Below, piece after piece: positions 25,908 through 34,400 of a DNA stretch of 51,752 nt. Below the pieces are notes generated by a model. That model was not told the DNA's origin. It searched no databases and saw only the letters and a program-made list of their open reading frames with translations. Each line of letters begins with the position of its first letter. The first letter of the stretch is position 1. The translations under genes were made by a program, and so were the position numbers. The DNA is from Lachnospiraceae bacterium UBA4364. GTDB lineage: Bacteria; Bacillota; Clostridia; Lachnospirales; Lachnospiraceae. The stretch lies in NCBI GenBank assembly GCA_002393955.1, contig DGSK01000066.1:405-52156 (forward strand), written 5' to 3'.

Positions 25908-25964
25908 GCGAATGGCCGTAGAATTGCGAAAGCCGCAAAGCGGCGGAGCAATTCGTGTTATCGG
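25908..25964 (+). repeat. 57-bp palindrome-containing direct repeat, copy 2
   Basis: Second copy of the 25832-25888 element, with loop aaa in place of gaa. Its last bases ttatcg also pair with cgataa at 25973-25978. It lies 42 bases before the valS start; no T-box (tggnaccgcg) is found in this gap although valS genes of Firmicutes often have one. Confidence 0.85.
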
Positions 25965-26005
25965 TAAAATGTCGATAAAAAATTTAATTACAGGGAGAAC
26001 ATAAA

Positions 26006-28684
26006 ATGAGTAAGGAACTTGCAAAAACATACGACCCCAGTGGGATCGAAAACAGGCTGTATGAGAAGTGGGAGACAAAGAAATACTTCCACGCAGAGGT
26101 AGATAAGAGCAAAACACCGTTCACGATCGTGATCCCGCCACCCAATATCACGGGACAGCTGCACATGGGACATGCGCTGGATGAGACTATGCAGGACATA
26201 CTGATCAGGTTCAAAAGGATGCAGGGGTACAATGCGCTATGGCAGCCGGGGACAGACCATGCTTCCATTGCAACCGAGGTTAAGGTAATAGAAAATTTAA
26301 AGAAGCAGGGAATAACAAAGGCTGATCTTGGACGCGATGGTTTCCTTGAAAAGTGCTGGGACTGGAGAAAAGAGTACGGCGGAAGAATCGTAAACCAGCT
26401 CAAGAAGCTTGGATCTTCCTGTGACTGGGATCGTGAGAGATTTACAATGGACGAAGGCTGCAATAAGGCAGTTACCGAAGTCTTTGTTAAGATGCATGAA
26501 AAAGGATATATATACAAGGGCAAGCGCATGGTAAACTGGTGCCCTGTATGTAAGACCTCCATATCTGATGCGGAAGTAGAGTATAAAGAGCAGGCCAGCC
26601 ATTTCTGGCATATCAAGTATCCTGTAATAGAGGACGACGGTTCGGTGTCGAAAACCCGTTTCCTTGAGTTTGCAACTACCAGACCGGAGACAATGCTGGG
26701 CGATACGGCTGTGGCCGTTAATCCGGAGGATCCAAGGTATAAAGATCTTATCGGTAAGAATGTAATGCTTCCCATAATCAACCGTCCCATCCCTGTTGTA
26801 GGTGATGAGCATGCTGATATGGAAGTAGGTACAGGTGTTGTTAAGATTACACCGGCACACGATCCTAACGACTTTGAGGTAGGAAAGCGTCACAATCTGG
26901 AAGTGATCAATATCATGAATGATGACGCTACCATAAATGAAAATGGCGGTAAGTTTAACGGCATGGACCGCTACGTTGCAAGGGATGCTATCGTAAAGGA
27001 ACTGGATGAAATGGGTCTTTTGGTATCCATAGAAGACCTTACCCATAATGTCGGAACCCATGACAGGTGTAATGCAACAGTAGAACCCATGGTAAAGGAG
27101 CAGTGGTTTGTCCGTATGGATGAGCTCATCAAGCCTGCAGTAAAAGCTATAGAAGACGGTGAGATAAAGCTGATCCCCAAGAGCATGGAGAAGACCTACT
27201 TTAACTGGACCAATAATATCAAGGACTGGTGTATTTCCAGACAGCTCTGGTGGGGACACAGGATTCCGGCATGGTACTGTGATGACTGCAAAGAGATAGT
27301 CGTCGCAAAATCTGCACCGGAAAAGTGCCCTAAGTGCGGCTGCACACATCTTACCCAGGATCCGGATACCCTTGACACATGGTTCTCATCGGCACTCTGG
27401 CCGTTTGAAACATTAGGCTGGCCTGAGATGACAGAAGACCTTAAGTATTTTTATCCTACGGATGTGCTTGTTACCGGCTATGATATCATATTCTTCTGGG
27501 TTATCAGGATGGTATTCTCAGGCTATGAGCATATGGGGGATAAGCCTTTTAAGACTGTGCTATTCCATGGCCTGGTTCGTGACGCTCAGGGCAGAAAGAT
27601 GAGTAAATCCCTTGGAAACGGCATCGATCCCCTGGAGATAATCTCTACATATGGTGCAGATGCGTTAAGGCTTACACTTGTGACCGGAAATGCACCCGGA
27701 AATGATATGAGATTTTCTACCGACCGTGTGGAGAACAGCCGTAACTTTGCAAATAAAGTATGGAATGCATCCCGTTTCATCATGATGAATATGGGTGACG
27801 AGGAGATAAAGAATGTATCTGAGGTAAAGACCGAGCCTGTTGACCGCTGGATCCTGTCCAAGCTCAACAATACTGTCCGCGATGTTACCGAGAATATGGA
27901 AAAATTCGAGATGGGCGTTGCAGTACAGAAGGTATATGACTTTATCTGGGATGAGTACTGTGACTGGTATATAGAGATGGTAAAGCCCCGTCTGTATAAG
28001 AAGGAGAATGAGACGGATGCTGACAGGGCATCAAGGGCTGCTGCATTGGCTGTACTTAAGGCTGTGCTGGTGGATTCACTTAAGCTTCTCCATCCTTTCA
28101 TGCCGTTCATCACTGAGGAGATTTTCTGCAACCTGCAGGATGCGGAAGAGTCCATAATGATCTCCTCATGGCCGGTTTATACCGAAGAAAGAAATTTTGC
28201 CGAGGATGAGAACAACATCGAAACCATAAAGGAAGCTGTAAGGGGCGTACGAAATGTGCGTACCGAGATGAATGTTCCCCCTTCAAGGAAAGCGCAGATA
28301 TTTGTTGTTACCGGAAATGATGACGTAAAGAAGAGCTTTACTGAAAATGATTATTTCCTGAGGACACTTGCTTATGCTTCAGATGTTACAGTTCAGGCAG
28401 ACAAGACCGGTATAGCGGAGGATGCAGTGTCGGTACTGCTGGCACATGCGGCAATCTACATTCCTTTTTCTGATCTTGTCGATCTGGAGAAAGAGCTGGA
28501 GCGCCTTAAGAAAGAAGAAAAGCGGCTTGAGGGAGAACTGAAGCGCTCGAACGGAATGCTTAACAATGAAAGATTCCTTTCTAAGGCCCCTGCGGAAAAG
28601 ATTGAAGAGGAAAAAGCTAAGCTTGCTAAATACGAGAAGCTGATGGAACAGGTAAAAGAACGCATAGCCAATCTGAATAAATAA
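26006..28684 (+). CDS. valS: Valine-tRNA ligase
   Basis: Charges tRNA-Val with valine in the cytoplasm. The 892-residue class I synthetase has PPPNITGQLHMGHA (HIGH motif), the editing (CP1) domain with ATTRPETMLGDTAVAV, a CxxC...CPKCG zinc-like knuckle, GRKMSKSLGN (KMSKS motif), the anticodon-binding domain (DRWILSKLN, EYCDWYIE) and a C-terminal coiled coil (about 820-892, ELERLKKEEKRLEGEL) that grips the tRNA elbow. AGGGAG precedes the ATG. Unlike many clostridial valS genes it shows no T-box leader; the upstream gap instead holds palindromic repeats. Confidence 0.98.
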   Translation: MSKELAKTYDPSGIENRLYEKWETKKYFHAEVDKSKTPFTIVIPPPNITGQLHMGHALDETMQDILIRFKRMQGYNALWQPGTDHASIATEVKVIENLKKQGITKADLGRDGFLEKCWDWRKEYGGRIVNQLKKLGSSCDWDRERFTMDEGCNKAVTEVFVKMHEKGYIYKGKRMVNWCPVCKTSISDAEVEYKEQASHFWHIKYPVIEDDGSVSKTRFLEFATTRPETMLGDTAVAVNPEDPRYKDLIGKNVMLPIINRPIPVVGDEHADMEVGTGVVKITPAHDPNDFEVGKRHNLEVINIMNDDATINENGGKFNGMDRYVARDAIVKELDEMGLLVSIEDLTHNVGTHDRCNATVEPMVKEQWFVRMDELIKPAVKAIEDGEIKLIPKSMEKTYFNWTNNIKDWCISRQLWWGHRIPAWYCDDCKEIVVAKSAPEKCPKCGCTHLTQDPDTLDTWFSSALWPFETLGWPEMTEDLKYFYPTDVLVTGYDIIFFWVIRMVFSGYEHMGDKPFKTVLFHGLVRDAQGRKMSKSLGNGIDPLEIISTYGADALRLTLVTGNAPGNDMRFSTDRVENSRNFANKVWNASRFIMMNMGDEEIKNVSEVKTEPVDRWILSKLNNTVRDVTENMEKFEMGVAVQKVYDFIWDEYCDWYIEMVKPRLYKKENETDADRASRAAALAVLKAVLVDSLKLLHPFMPFITEEIFCNLQDAEESIMISSWPVYTEERNFAEDENNIETIKEAVRGVRNVRTEMNVPPSRKAQIFVVTGNDDVKKSFTENDYFLRTLAYASDVTVQADKTGIAEDAVSVLLAHAAIYIPFSDLVDLEKELERLKKEEKRLEGELKRSNGMLNNERFLSKAPAEKIEEEKAKLAKYEKLMEQVKERIANLNK

Positions 28685-28728
28685 CGATATATAATTTTGT
28701 GTTGATTTTTACATGCAATATCGTTATT
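28680..28728 (+). repeat. 11-bp inverted repeat across the valS stop
   Basis: aataacgatat (28680-28690, including the TAA stop) and atatcgttatt (28718-28728) are perfect complements 27 bases apart. The right arm overlaps the -10 box of the next operon, so it could be an operator or a weak stem. Confidence 0.6.
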
Positions 28729-28730
28729 AT
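28702..28730 (+). promoter_or_regulatory. Promoter of the zinc-ribbon/TPR operon
   Basis: TTGATT, 17 bases, TATTAT. The same TTGATT-N17-TATTAT arrangement occurs at 40884-40912. Confidence 0.65.
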
Positions 28731-28792
28731 GTTGTATGTGAAAAAGTATTGTTGATTATTATGTGGATTTATGCCATCAGCCGGAGACAGGT

Positions 28793-28966
28793 ATGATCAT
28801 TTTTGAGGAAGAACTGAAAAAATTTCATAAAAGCCTTGAAATGGGCGATGCTGAAAGCGATATATACGAAAAGCAGGATGAGGGCGATGTAGTGGAAGTG
28901 CTGCTTAATCTTGCACAGAATTCGGATAGTGCGGCAACCGGCGAGGGAGATGTTTACAACGAGTAG
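28793..28966 (+). CDS. Small acidic protein (57 residues)
   Basis: Begins MIIFEEELKKFHKSL and is rich in Glu and Asp; no known domain. The ATG at 28793 has GGAGA 7 bases upstream; a GTG at 28763 would add 10 residues. It lies right after the predicted promoter and 11 bases before the zinc-ribbon/TPR gene, so it is likely the first gene of that operon and perhaps a partner of the next protein. Confidence 0.6.
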   Translation: MIIFEEELKKFHKSLEMGDAESDIYEKQDEGDVVEVLLNLAQNSDSAATGEGDVYNE

Positions 28967-28977
28967 GAGCAGTATCT

Positions 28978-30384
28978 GTGAAATGTTTTAATTGCGGATG
29001 TGATCTGACCGAACTTGAGTTCTGCACAAACTGCGGTGCGGATGTAAAGCACTATAAGAAGATAATATATACTTCCAACAGACTTTATAATGAGGGTCTG
29101 GAGCGCGCAAGTGTAAGAGATCTTTCAGGAGCTGTAAAGGCGCTTAAGGAGTGTATCCGTTTCAATAAAAATCATATAGATGCAAGGAACCTTTTGGGAC
29201 TTGTTTATTATGAGACAGGTGAGGGCGTAGAGGCGTTGTCCGAGTGGGTCATCAGCCAGAATATGCGGCCTGAGAAAAATGTTGCAAACGAGTACATAAA
29301 TGCTCTCAAGAACGATCAGGGGCGTCTTGAAAATATCAAGACATCCATAAGAAAATTTAATAAAGCTCTCGATCTGTGCTGGCAGGACAGTTCTGATATG
29401 GCCATCATTCAGCTGAAGAAGGTCATCAGCATGAATCCGAATTATGTCAAGGCTCGTCAGCTGCTTACCCTTCTGTATATACAGAAAGAAGAGTGGGAAA
29501 GAGCTGCCAGGGAGGCTGAGAGGACGCTTAAGATAGACTGCGGAGATCTTAAGTCCCTCAGATATAAAAAAGAGATAGATGCGGTTCTTAAGCAGGCAGC
29601 GGATAATAAACGCGGACGCAGGAAGAAAAAAGAAGAAGTAACTGCTGTCTACAAGACCAGTGGCAATGAGACCATAATACAGCCTGTGGGCGTCGGCGAA
29701 ACTCTGGGAATAAATGTATTTGTCGAAATTGCCATAGGAATAATCATAGGCGTGTGCGTGTCATATTTCATTATACTTCCGGCCAGGATTTCGTCGGTCC
29801 GGGATGAGGCTAATGCCAAAGCTTCGGAATATGGGGCACAGCTGGATGAGAAGAATGCCGAGATAACTGATCTGGAAGCCAGGATAACCGAACTTCAGGC
29901 AGATATCCAGGCACAGAAAGAAATGATAGACGGCTATTCCGGATCAAACGGGACCGCTGAGATCAATGATTACCTGATGGCGGCGGCTTATGCATATATG
30001 GATTCCGGTCAGGATAATATGACTGTTGATGAATACCTGGAGAAGATACCGGCTGATTATCTGGATGATGGCGCATCGACGGAATTCCTTGATCTTTATG
30101 CTTACCTGAAGGGCGGTATCGGGGCTTCGGTGGCAGAACGTTTTTACGAGAAGGGAATTGAGTCGTACAATTCAAGAGACTATGAAACAGCCATAGAATG
30201 TCTGACCAGAGCATATGAATACGATCCCGACAGTGATGATGCTTTGTATTATCTGGGATTAGCATATTATGAAAATGGCGATGTAAGCAGCGCAGCAACA
30301 AAATTTAATGAACTTTTGGAAAAGTTTCCGGACAGTCTGGAAGCTCAAAAAGCAAGTCAGCATCTTGAAGAGATAGGTGACTGA
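28978..30384 (+). CDS. Zinc-ribbon, TPR, membrane helix, coiled-coil, TPR protein
   Basis: A 468-residue protein starting with a GTG. An N-terminal zinc ribbon (CFNCGCD...CTNCG) is followed by TPR repeats (about 40-200, with YNEGLER and ARNLLGLVYYETG), a basic linker (RGRRKKKE), one membrane helix (about 243-265), a coiled coil (about 275-320, AQLDEKNAEITDLEARITEL) and two more TPRs at the C-terminus (YETAIECLTRAYEYDPDS). Thus TPRs lie on both sides of the membrane, a layout suited to an assembly scaffold. It shares an operon with a small acidic protein and the 30403 gene. The exact role is unknown. Confidence 0.75.
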   Translation: MKCFNCGCDLTELEFCTNCGADVKHYKKIIYTSNRLYNEGLERASVRDLSGAVKALKECIRFNKNHIDARNLLGLVYYETGEGVEALSEWVISQNMRPEKNVANEYINALKNDQGRLENIKTSIRKFNKALDLCWQDSSDMAIIQLKKVISMNPNYVKARQLLTLLYIQKEEWERAAREAERTLKIDCGDLKSLRYKKEIDAVLKQAADNKRGRRKKKEEVTAVYKTSGNETIIQPVGVGETLGINVFVEIAIGIIIGVCVSYFIILPARISSVRDEANAKASEYGAQLDEKNAEITDLEARITELQADIQAQKEMIDGYSGSNGTAEINDYLMAAAYAYMDSGQDNMTVDEYLEKIPADYLDDGASTEFLDLYAYLKGGIGASVAERFYEKGIESYNSRDYETAIECLTRAYEYDPDSDDALYYLGLAYYENGDVSSAATKFNELLEKFPDSLEAQKASQHLEEIGD

Positions 30385-30402
30385 TAAAAGGGAGGAAGAA
30401 AA

Positions 30403-30912
30403 ATGGCAACTATCAAAGTTAAACCGAAGGTTGAAAAAGAGCCGAAGGACATAGCGGGAAGGATCATAGGCGTATTATTCCTTCTGATGGTCATTGCAGG
30501 CGGATATTATCTCTTTGATATGTTCAGGCAGCTGGATGTCACTAATGACAATATACAGGGAGAGTGGAGATATCCCAAAGCACTGGGACAGGATACAACC
30601 GAGTGCTGGGTTTTCTCGCAGGACAATAAGACTGACGAGGGTAATACCGGAGTTGCTACAAATTATACCCTTAATACAAAGGATGGTTCAAAGTCCAATA
30701 TAGTGGAATATGATTATGTTTTGGAGTCTTATACTGATAAGACCGGGGCTGAGCGCTATCATATAATGGTTACTACAAAGAACGTGAAGTCATCAGAAAA
30801 AAGAACCAGAGAGATAAGGGTTACTTCGTTGAGTAAAATGGAAATGTCAGTTACATTCGTGGAGAATATGACTGCAGATATTACCAGACTGGTGCGTACA
30901 ACAGTTTTCTGA
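30403..30912 (+). CDS. Single-helix membrane-anchored protein of unknown function
   Basis: A 169-residue protein with a basic N-terminus (KVKPKVEKEPKD), one membrane helix (about residues 22-42) and an outside domain beginning with NIQGEWRYP. The G-E-W start and beta-rich pattern recall lipocalin-like ligand or inhibitor folds, but this is weak. It lies 18 bases after the TPR gene with an AGGGAGG site, so both products may work together at the membrane. Confidence 0.65.
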   Translation: MATIKVKPKVEKEPKDIAGRIIGVLFLLMVIAGGYYLFDMFRQLDVTNDNIQGEWRYPKALGQDTTECWVFSQDNKTDEGNTGVATNYTLNTKDGSKSNIVEYDYVLESYTDKTGAERYHIMVTTKNVKSSEKRTREIRVTSLSKMEMSVTFVENMTADITRLVRTTVF

Positions 30913-30997
30913 TATAATTCAGGAAATACGTTTTCTGCTGCCTGATGATTTGAGGGGCGTTGTGCTGTTCTTTACAATGCTCAAGGGGGTGTGATAA

Positions 30998-32983
30998 TTG
31001 GTATACCGTGTCTATTACCTAGACATTGCGGCTCTTTTGGTCTGTGCGGTCCTATTGCTGTCGCTCTGTTTCAGAAAAATGTACAGAGGCAGGACGAATA
31101 GGATTTTTTTTGCATTCATTGGTCTTATTATTCTTACCACATGCATGGATATCCTGAGGTCAGCTCCTCTGGACTGGTTCGCTCCCTATAATAATACTAT
31201 AGGTTTCAGGAACATAGCCTGTAGTGCTTACATTTTCTTCAATTCCATGGTATATCCTGTATATATTTATATGGTAGGAAGCATTACCGGGACTTTTAAA
31301 AAGATCCGGTCTTCTCTTGCTTTAGCGGTTATGTTTTTTTCTCCGTTGCTTGTGAATCTCATGCTTCTCATATCAAACGGTTCCACGCATGCGCTTTTCT
31401 ATCATACCTATAGTCCGGATGGAATCCCTGTTTACCATAGAGGATTCATGATAGGTGTTTCGGTAGCGGTTGGATTTTACTATGTTATATTCTGCCTGCT
31501 GCTTATTATCTACTGCAGGGTAAAGAAGCGTATAGAGACCATAAAATTTCTTGCGCTTCTTTTTATCTATCCTGTGAATCTTCTGGCATACTATATTCAG
31601 GCTACTAATCCGAAGCTGCTTGTCCAGATGTTTGGCATGGCACTTACGGTGCTGTTGCTTTCATTCTTTGTACTCAGCATAGAGGAAAACTATGATCTTG
31701 AGACCGGGGCCAAGCCTTTTGTTGCATTCAAGCATATGCTGGGCAATATGTATGCGGCCGGTGACAGTACATTAATCGTATTTGTCAAGATAAGGAGCAG
31801 CAAGCCTCTGGAAAATTCACTGGGCAGGGTGGTTTATGCGGAACTGATGCGCCAGGTGTCGGACAGACTCTTTTCTATCCTGCAGAGGGAGAACAGACAT
31901 CTTGCAGAGCTTTACTACCTGAAAAACGGACTTTTTGCTATTGCTGACAGGGGAGACGTTAATAAGGATAGGCTTTCATCTGTTGCAGATAACAATATCC
32001 CTGTCATTCGTGAGGAGTATAATCTTGACGGCATACGTATGAAGCTGGAGTTTGCGGTATGCGGAGTAGAGCTTCCTTCGGACTGTGACAATGAAGAGGA
32101 ACTCTTAAAATTCGCTGAGACTTTTGTTAATTACCTTCCGCCTAATGTTTTTGTCAAATACTGCGATATTATTCCGGACAGAGATTTTGTTATCAGCAAT
32201 ACCATTGACCGCATTGTGGCTGACGCTATCAAGAATAATAAGTTTGAGGTGTTCTATCAGCCTATATATTCCGTTAAGGATGGGGCTTTTACATCTGCAG
32301 AAGCACTGCTCCGTCTAAAGGATGAAACACTTGGATATGTTCCGCCTTCGATCTTTATTCCGGCTGCAGAGAAGAGCGGTGCCATACTTCAGATAGGTGA
32401 GTTTGTAATCCGTGATGTGTGCAGGTTCCTTTCGGAAAGTGATGCTTTTGACAGAGGGATCAAGTTTGTGGAAGTAAATCTGTCTGTGATGCAGTGTACC
32501 CAGAAGGATATGGCCAGGAAGATCAAGGAGATACTTGATGAGTATAAGATAGCCCCCGAACGTATAAATTTTGAAATTACGGAGACAGCATCGGACTATC
32601 TGGCAGATGCTGTTATAAAGACAATGAGCGATATATCCGAAAACGGAAACAGCTTTTCCCTGGATGATTATGGCTCGGGTTATTCTAATCTGGGCAGGAT
32701 AATGAATTTCCCGTATAAGATAATAAAGCTGGACAAGTGTCTTATTGACGGACTTGTTGATGACAGACGCAAAAACATAATGAAAGAGACCATAAGCCTT
32801 CTTAAGAGCCTTGGCGCGGAAATAGTGGTAGAGGGTGTAGAGGATAAGGATAAGGCTGAGTGGTTCATAGAAATGGAGTGTGAATACATCCAGGGATACT
32901 ATTACGCAAAGCCTATGCCTGAAGATAATTTCCTGGCGTTCCTTGAGGAAAACGGCAGAAAAAAGAATACCGTCAGTGAATGA
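30998..32983 (+). CDS. 7TM sensor with EAL c-di-GMP phosphodiesterase
   Basis: A 661-residue protein beginning with TTG after AAGGGGGTG. Seven membrane helices fill residues 1-230, then comes a degenerate GGDEF-like region without the signature (LKNGLFAI at the usual place), then a full EAL domain: SAEALLRL, EVNLS, EITET, LDDYGSGYSN, IKLDK, VEGVED and QGYYYAKP. It should hydrolyse c-di-GMP in response to a membrane or external signal. Its 3' end overlaps the convergent azlD by 11 bases. With the proteins at 1157 and 2927 this makes three predicted phosphodiesterases and no clear cyclase in the window. Confidence 0.87.
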   Translation: MVYRVYYLDIAALLVCAVLLLSLCFRKMYRGRTNRIFFAFIGLIILTTCMDILRSAPLDWFAPYNNTIGFRNIACSAYIFFNSMVYPVYIYMVGSITGTFKKIRSSLALAVMFFSPLLVNLMLLISNGSTHALFYHTYSPDGIPVYHRGFMIGVSVAVGFYYVIFCLLLIIYCRVKKRIETIKFLALLFIYPVNLLAYYIQATNPKLLVQMFGMALTVLLLSFFVLSIEENYDLETGAKPFVAFKHMLGNMYAAGDSTLIVFVKIRSSKPLENSLGRVVYAELMRQVSDRLFSILQRENRHLAELYYLKNGLFAIADRGDVNKDRLSSVADNNIPVIREEYNLDGIRMKLEFAVCGVELPSDCDNEEELLKFAETFVNYLPPNVFVKYCDIIPDRDFVISNTIDRIVADAIKNNKFEVFYQPIYSVKDGAFTSAEALLRLKDETLGYVPPSIFIPAAEKSGAILQIGEFVIRDVCRFLSESDAFDRGIKFVEVNLSVMQCTQKDMARKIKEILDEYKIAPERINFEITETASDYLADAVIKTMSDISENGNSFSLDDYGSGYSNLGRIMNFPYKIIKLDKCLIDGLVDDRRKNIMKETISLLKSLGAEIVVEGVEDKDKAEWFIEMECEYIQGYYYAKPMPEDNFLAFLEENGRKKNTVSE

Positions 32984-33278
32984 TGATCAGTTCGGTTATA
33001 AATACTACAGCGCATGATACCAGGGCAACCAGTATCATGCTTTTTTTGAAATAAGACATTATCAGAGCGGTTGCAAAGCCGGCAAGGGCTGAGTACAGGC
33101 TCCTTGTGGCTCCCAGTATTGTGGGGAAAGTCATGACTGTCAGTGTGACATAGGGCACATATGCCAGAAATGATCTGAGAGTTTTGTTCTTTATTTCTTT
33201 TCTCAGGATGGTCATGGGGAGCATCCTTATCAGGTAGGTTACTGCGGCCATTACGGCGATGTATATCCAAGTGTTCAT
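32973..33278 (-). CDS. azlD: AzlD family branched-chain amino acid transport subunit
   Basis: A 101-residue protein with about four membrane helices. AzlD is the small partner of AzlC in exporting branched-chain amino acids or analogues (azaleucine resistance). The motif TYLIRMLPMTIL near residue 15 and FLAYVPYVTLTVMTFP are family-like. It starts 34 bases after azlC on the same strand. Confidence 0.88.
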   Translation of the reverse strand: MNTWIYIAVMAAVTYLIRMLPMTILRKEIKNKTLRSFLAYVPYVTLTVMTFPTILGATRSLYSALAGFATALIMSYFKKSMILVALVSCAVVFITELIIIH

Positions 33279-33312
33279 GTCTTAGTGTTTCTCCTTTATT
33301 GAAAAAACGGCA

Positions 33313-34110
33313 CTATGAAGTGGATCCGGCTTCTTTTTCTTCCTTTATGCTGTCTGTATGTCCGGCATCTGTTTCATCAGAAGACTCGTTATCTATAGGT
33401 TTTATTATGGCAAATATCAGGGATATAAGTACCGTGAGTATTATGATGCGGCTGCCGCCGTCTATGTCTTTGATATAAGGGAGGTACGTGGCTGCAAGGC
33501 TGGCTGTCATTGAAGTGATCACAGCAGCACAGATACGCAGGTCTTCCCTGGATCTGGGGATAAAGACAGCGGTAAACATTCCATACAGTGCCAGATTTAA
33601 TGCGCTTGTGACGGAATCGGGGAGTATGCTGCCGGCAAGGACGCCTATGGCCGTGCCTGCGGTCCAGCCGGGAACAGTAAGGAGAAGCGCACCGTATGTA
33701 TAAAATGGTGAAAGCGGGTATTTCTGTCCTATTGATACTCCGAAGATCTCATCCGTAATGCCATAGGACATTAACAGCCTGTGATGTGTGGGAGTTTCCG
33801 GTCTGATCTTCTGGGAAAGCGCAAAACTCATCAGGCAGTAGCGGAGGTTTATTATGAGCTGTGAAAGCGCTATCGAAAGATAGGAACCGCCTGCACCGAT
33901 TATTGACAGTGCTCCGAATTCTCCGGCACTGGTCAGATTGGTAAGGGACATGACAGCCGCCTGGAATGCATTCATGCCTACATCCTTTGCCTGTATGCCC
34001 AGCGAAAATGATACGGCAAAATACCCCAGTGCTATGGGAAGACCGTCCCTTAGCCCGTTAAGAAAAGCTTTGTCTTTTTTTCGGATATCTGATTTTGATT
34101 CGTTTTCCAC
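33313..34110 (-). CDS. azlC: AzlC family branched-chain amino acid exporter subunit
   Basis: A membrane protein of about 265 residues with the family opening GLRDGLPIALGYFAVSFSLG, LTSAGEFGAL and YGITDEIFG. With AzlD it exports branched-chain amino acids. The long frame reaches 34230, but its first 40 residues (rich in Arg and Lys) are unlike the family and come from the repeat at 34141-34238; GTG at 34110 with CGGAG 8 bases upstream is the better start. The C-terminus is charged and low in complexity (SSDETDAGHTD). Divergent from the ATP synthase operon. Confidence 0.85.
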   Translation of the reverse strand: MENESKSDIRKKDKAFLNGLRDGLPIALGYFAVSFSLGIQAKDVGMNAFQAAVMSLTNLTSAGEFGALSIIGAGGSYLSIALSQLIINLRYCLMSFALSQKIRPETPTHHRLLMSYGITDEIFGVSIGQKYPLSPFYTYGALLLTVPGWTAGTAIGVLAGSILPDSVTSALNLALYGMFTAVFIPRSREDLRICAAVITSMTASLAATYLPYIKDIDGGSRIIILTVLISLIFAIIKPIDNESSDETDAGHTDSIKEEKEAGSTS

Positions 34111-34140
34111 AGTTTTGCTCCGTGACACACCGAAATTCTT

Positions 34141-34238
34141 TTTGCGCGGCCGTTTACTGTATCGGATTTTGGCTGCGGGAAGCGTTATGTTTTGCGCGGC
34201 CAAAATCCGTGCGTATCCGGTCGGAAGCATACAGTAAA
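34141..34238. repeat. Nested inverted and direct repeats between azlC and atpB
   Basis: Outer arms tttactgtat (34153-34162) and atacagtaaa (34229-34238); inner arms cggattttggc (34163-34173) and gccaaaatccg (34199-34209); and a direct repeat tttgcgcggcc at 34141 and 34191. All are perfect. It may be a small palindromic element, or an operator region for the two divergent operons. The gap 34111-34400 also holds the candidate promoters listed below. Confidence 0.75.
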
Positions 34239-34269
34239 ATTAATCGTGATTGTGCATAATGTATGCCTA

Positions 34270-34300
34270 TTGACGGTGGATCATCACAAGTGACTATGAT
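34270..34300 (+). promoter_or_regulatory. Candidate atp promoter, TTGACG-N19-TATGAT
   Basis: A good -35 and -10 pair but with a long spacer of 19 bases. Would give a leader of about 95 bases before the TTG of atpB. Confidence 0.4.
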
Positions 34301-34348
34301 AAATAAAAAAACACTGTATATCAAGTTTTTTTTTACTTCAAAATGTCG

Positions 34349-34354
34349 TATAAT
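34349..34354 (+). promoter_or_regulatory. Candidate atp -10 box TATAAT
   Basis: A perfect TATAAT 46 bases before the atpB start, preceded by a run of ten T bases and no clear -35 box. It may be an alternative or the main start. Confidence 0.4.
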
Positions 34355-34400
34355 CAAATGTAGCAAAATTATATTCTGTCTGTATCGGAGGGGTTCCAAA

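Noticed and set aside
25832..25964. CRISPR-like array
   Set aside because: Only two repeats of 57 bases with one 19-base spacer, and no cas genes.
25717..26005. T-box leader for valS
   Set aside because: Searched for the conserved tggnaccgcg core; none found.
25590..26117. Minus-strand reading frames over the valS leader
   Set aside because: They are produced by the duplicated palindromes and valS antisense; peptide has no domain and no ribosome site.
34263..34400. 46-codon N-terminal extension of atpB
   Set aside because: It crosses the promoter region and is unlike subunit a; TTG at 34401 has an excellent ribosome site.
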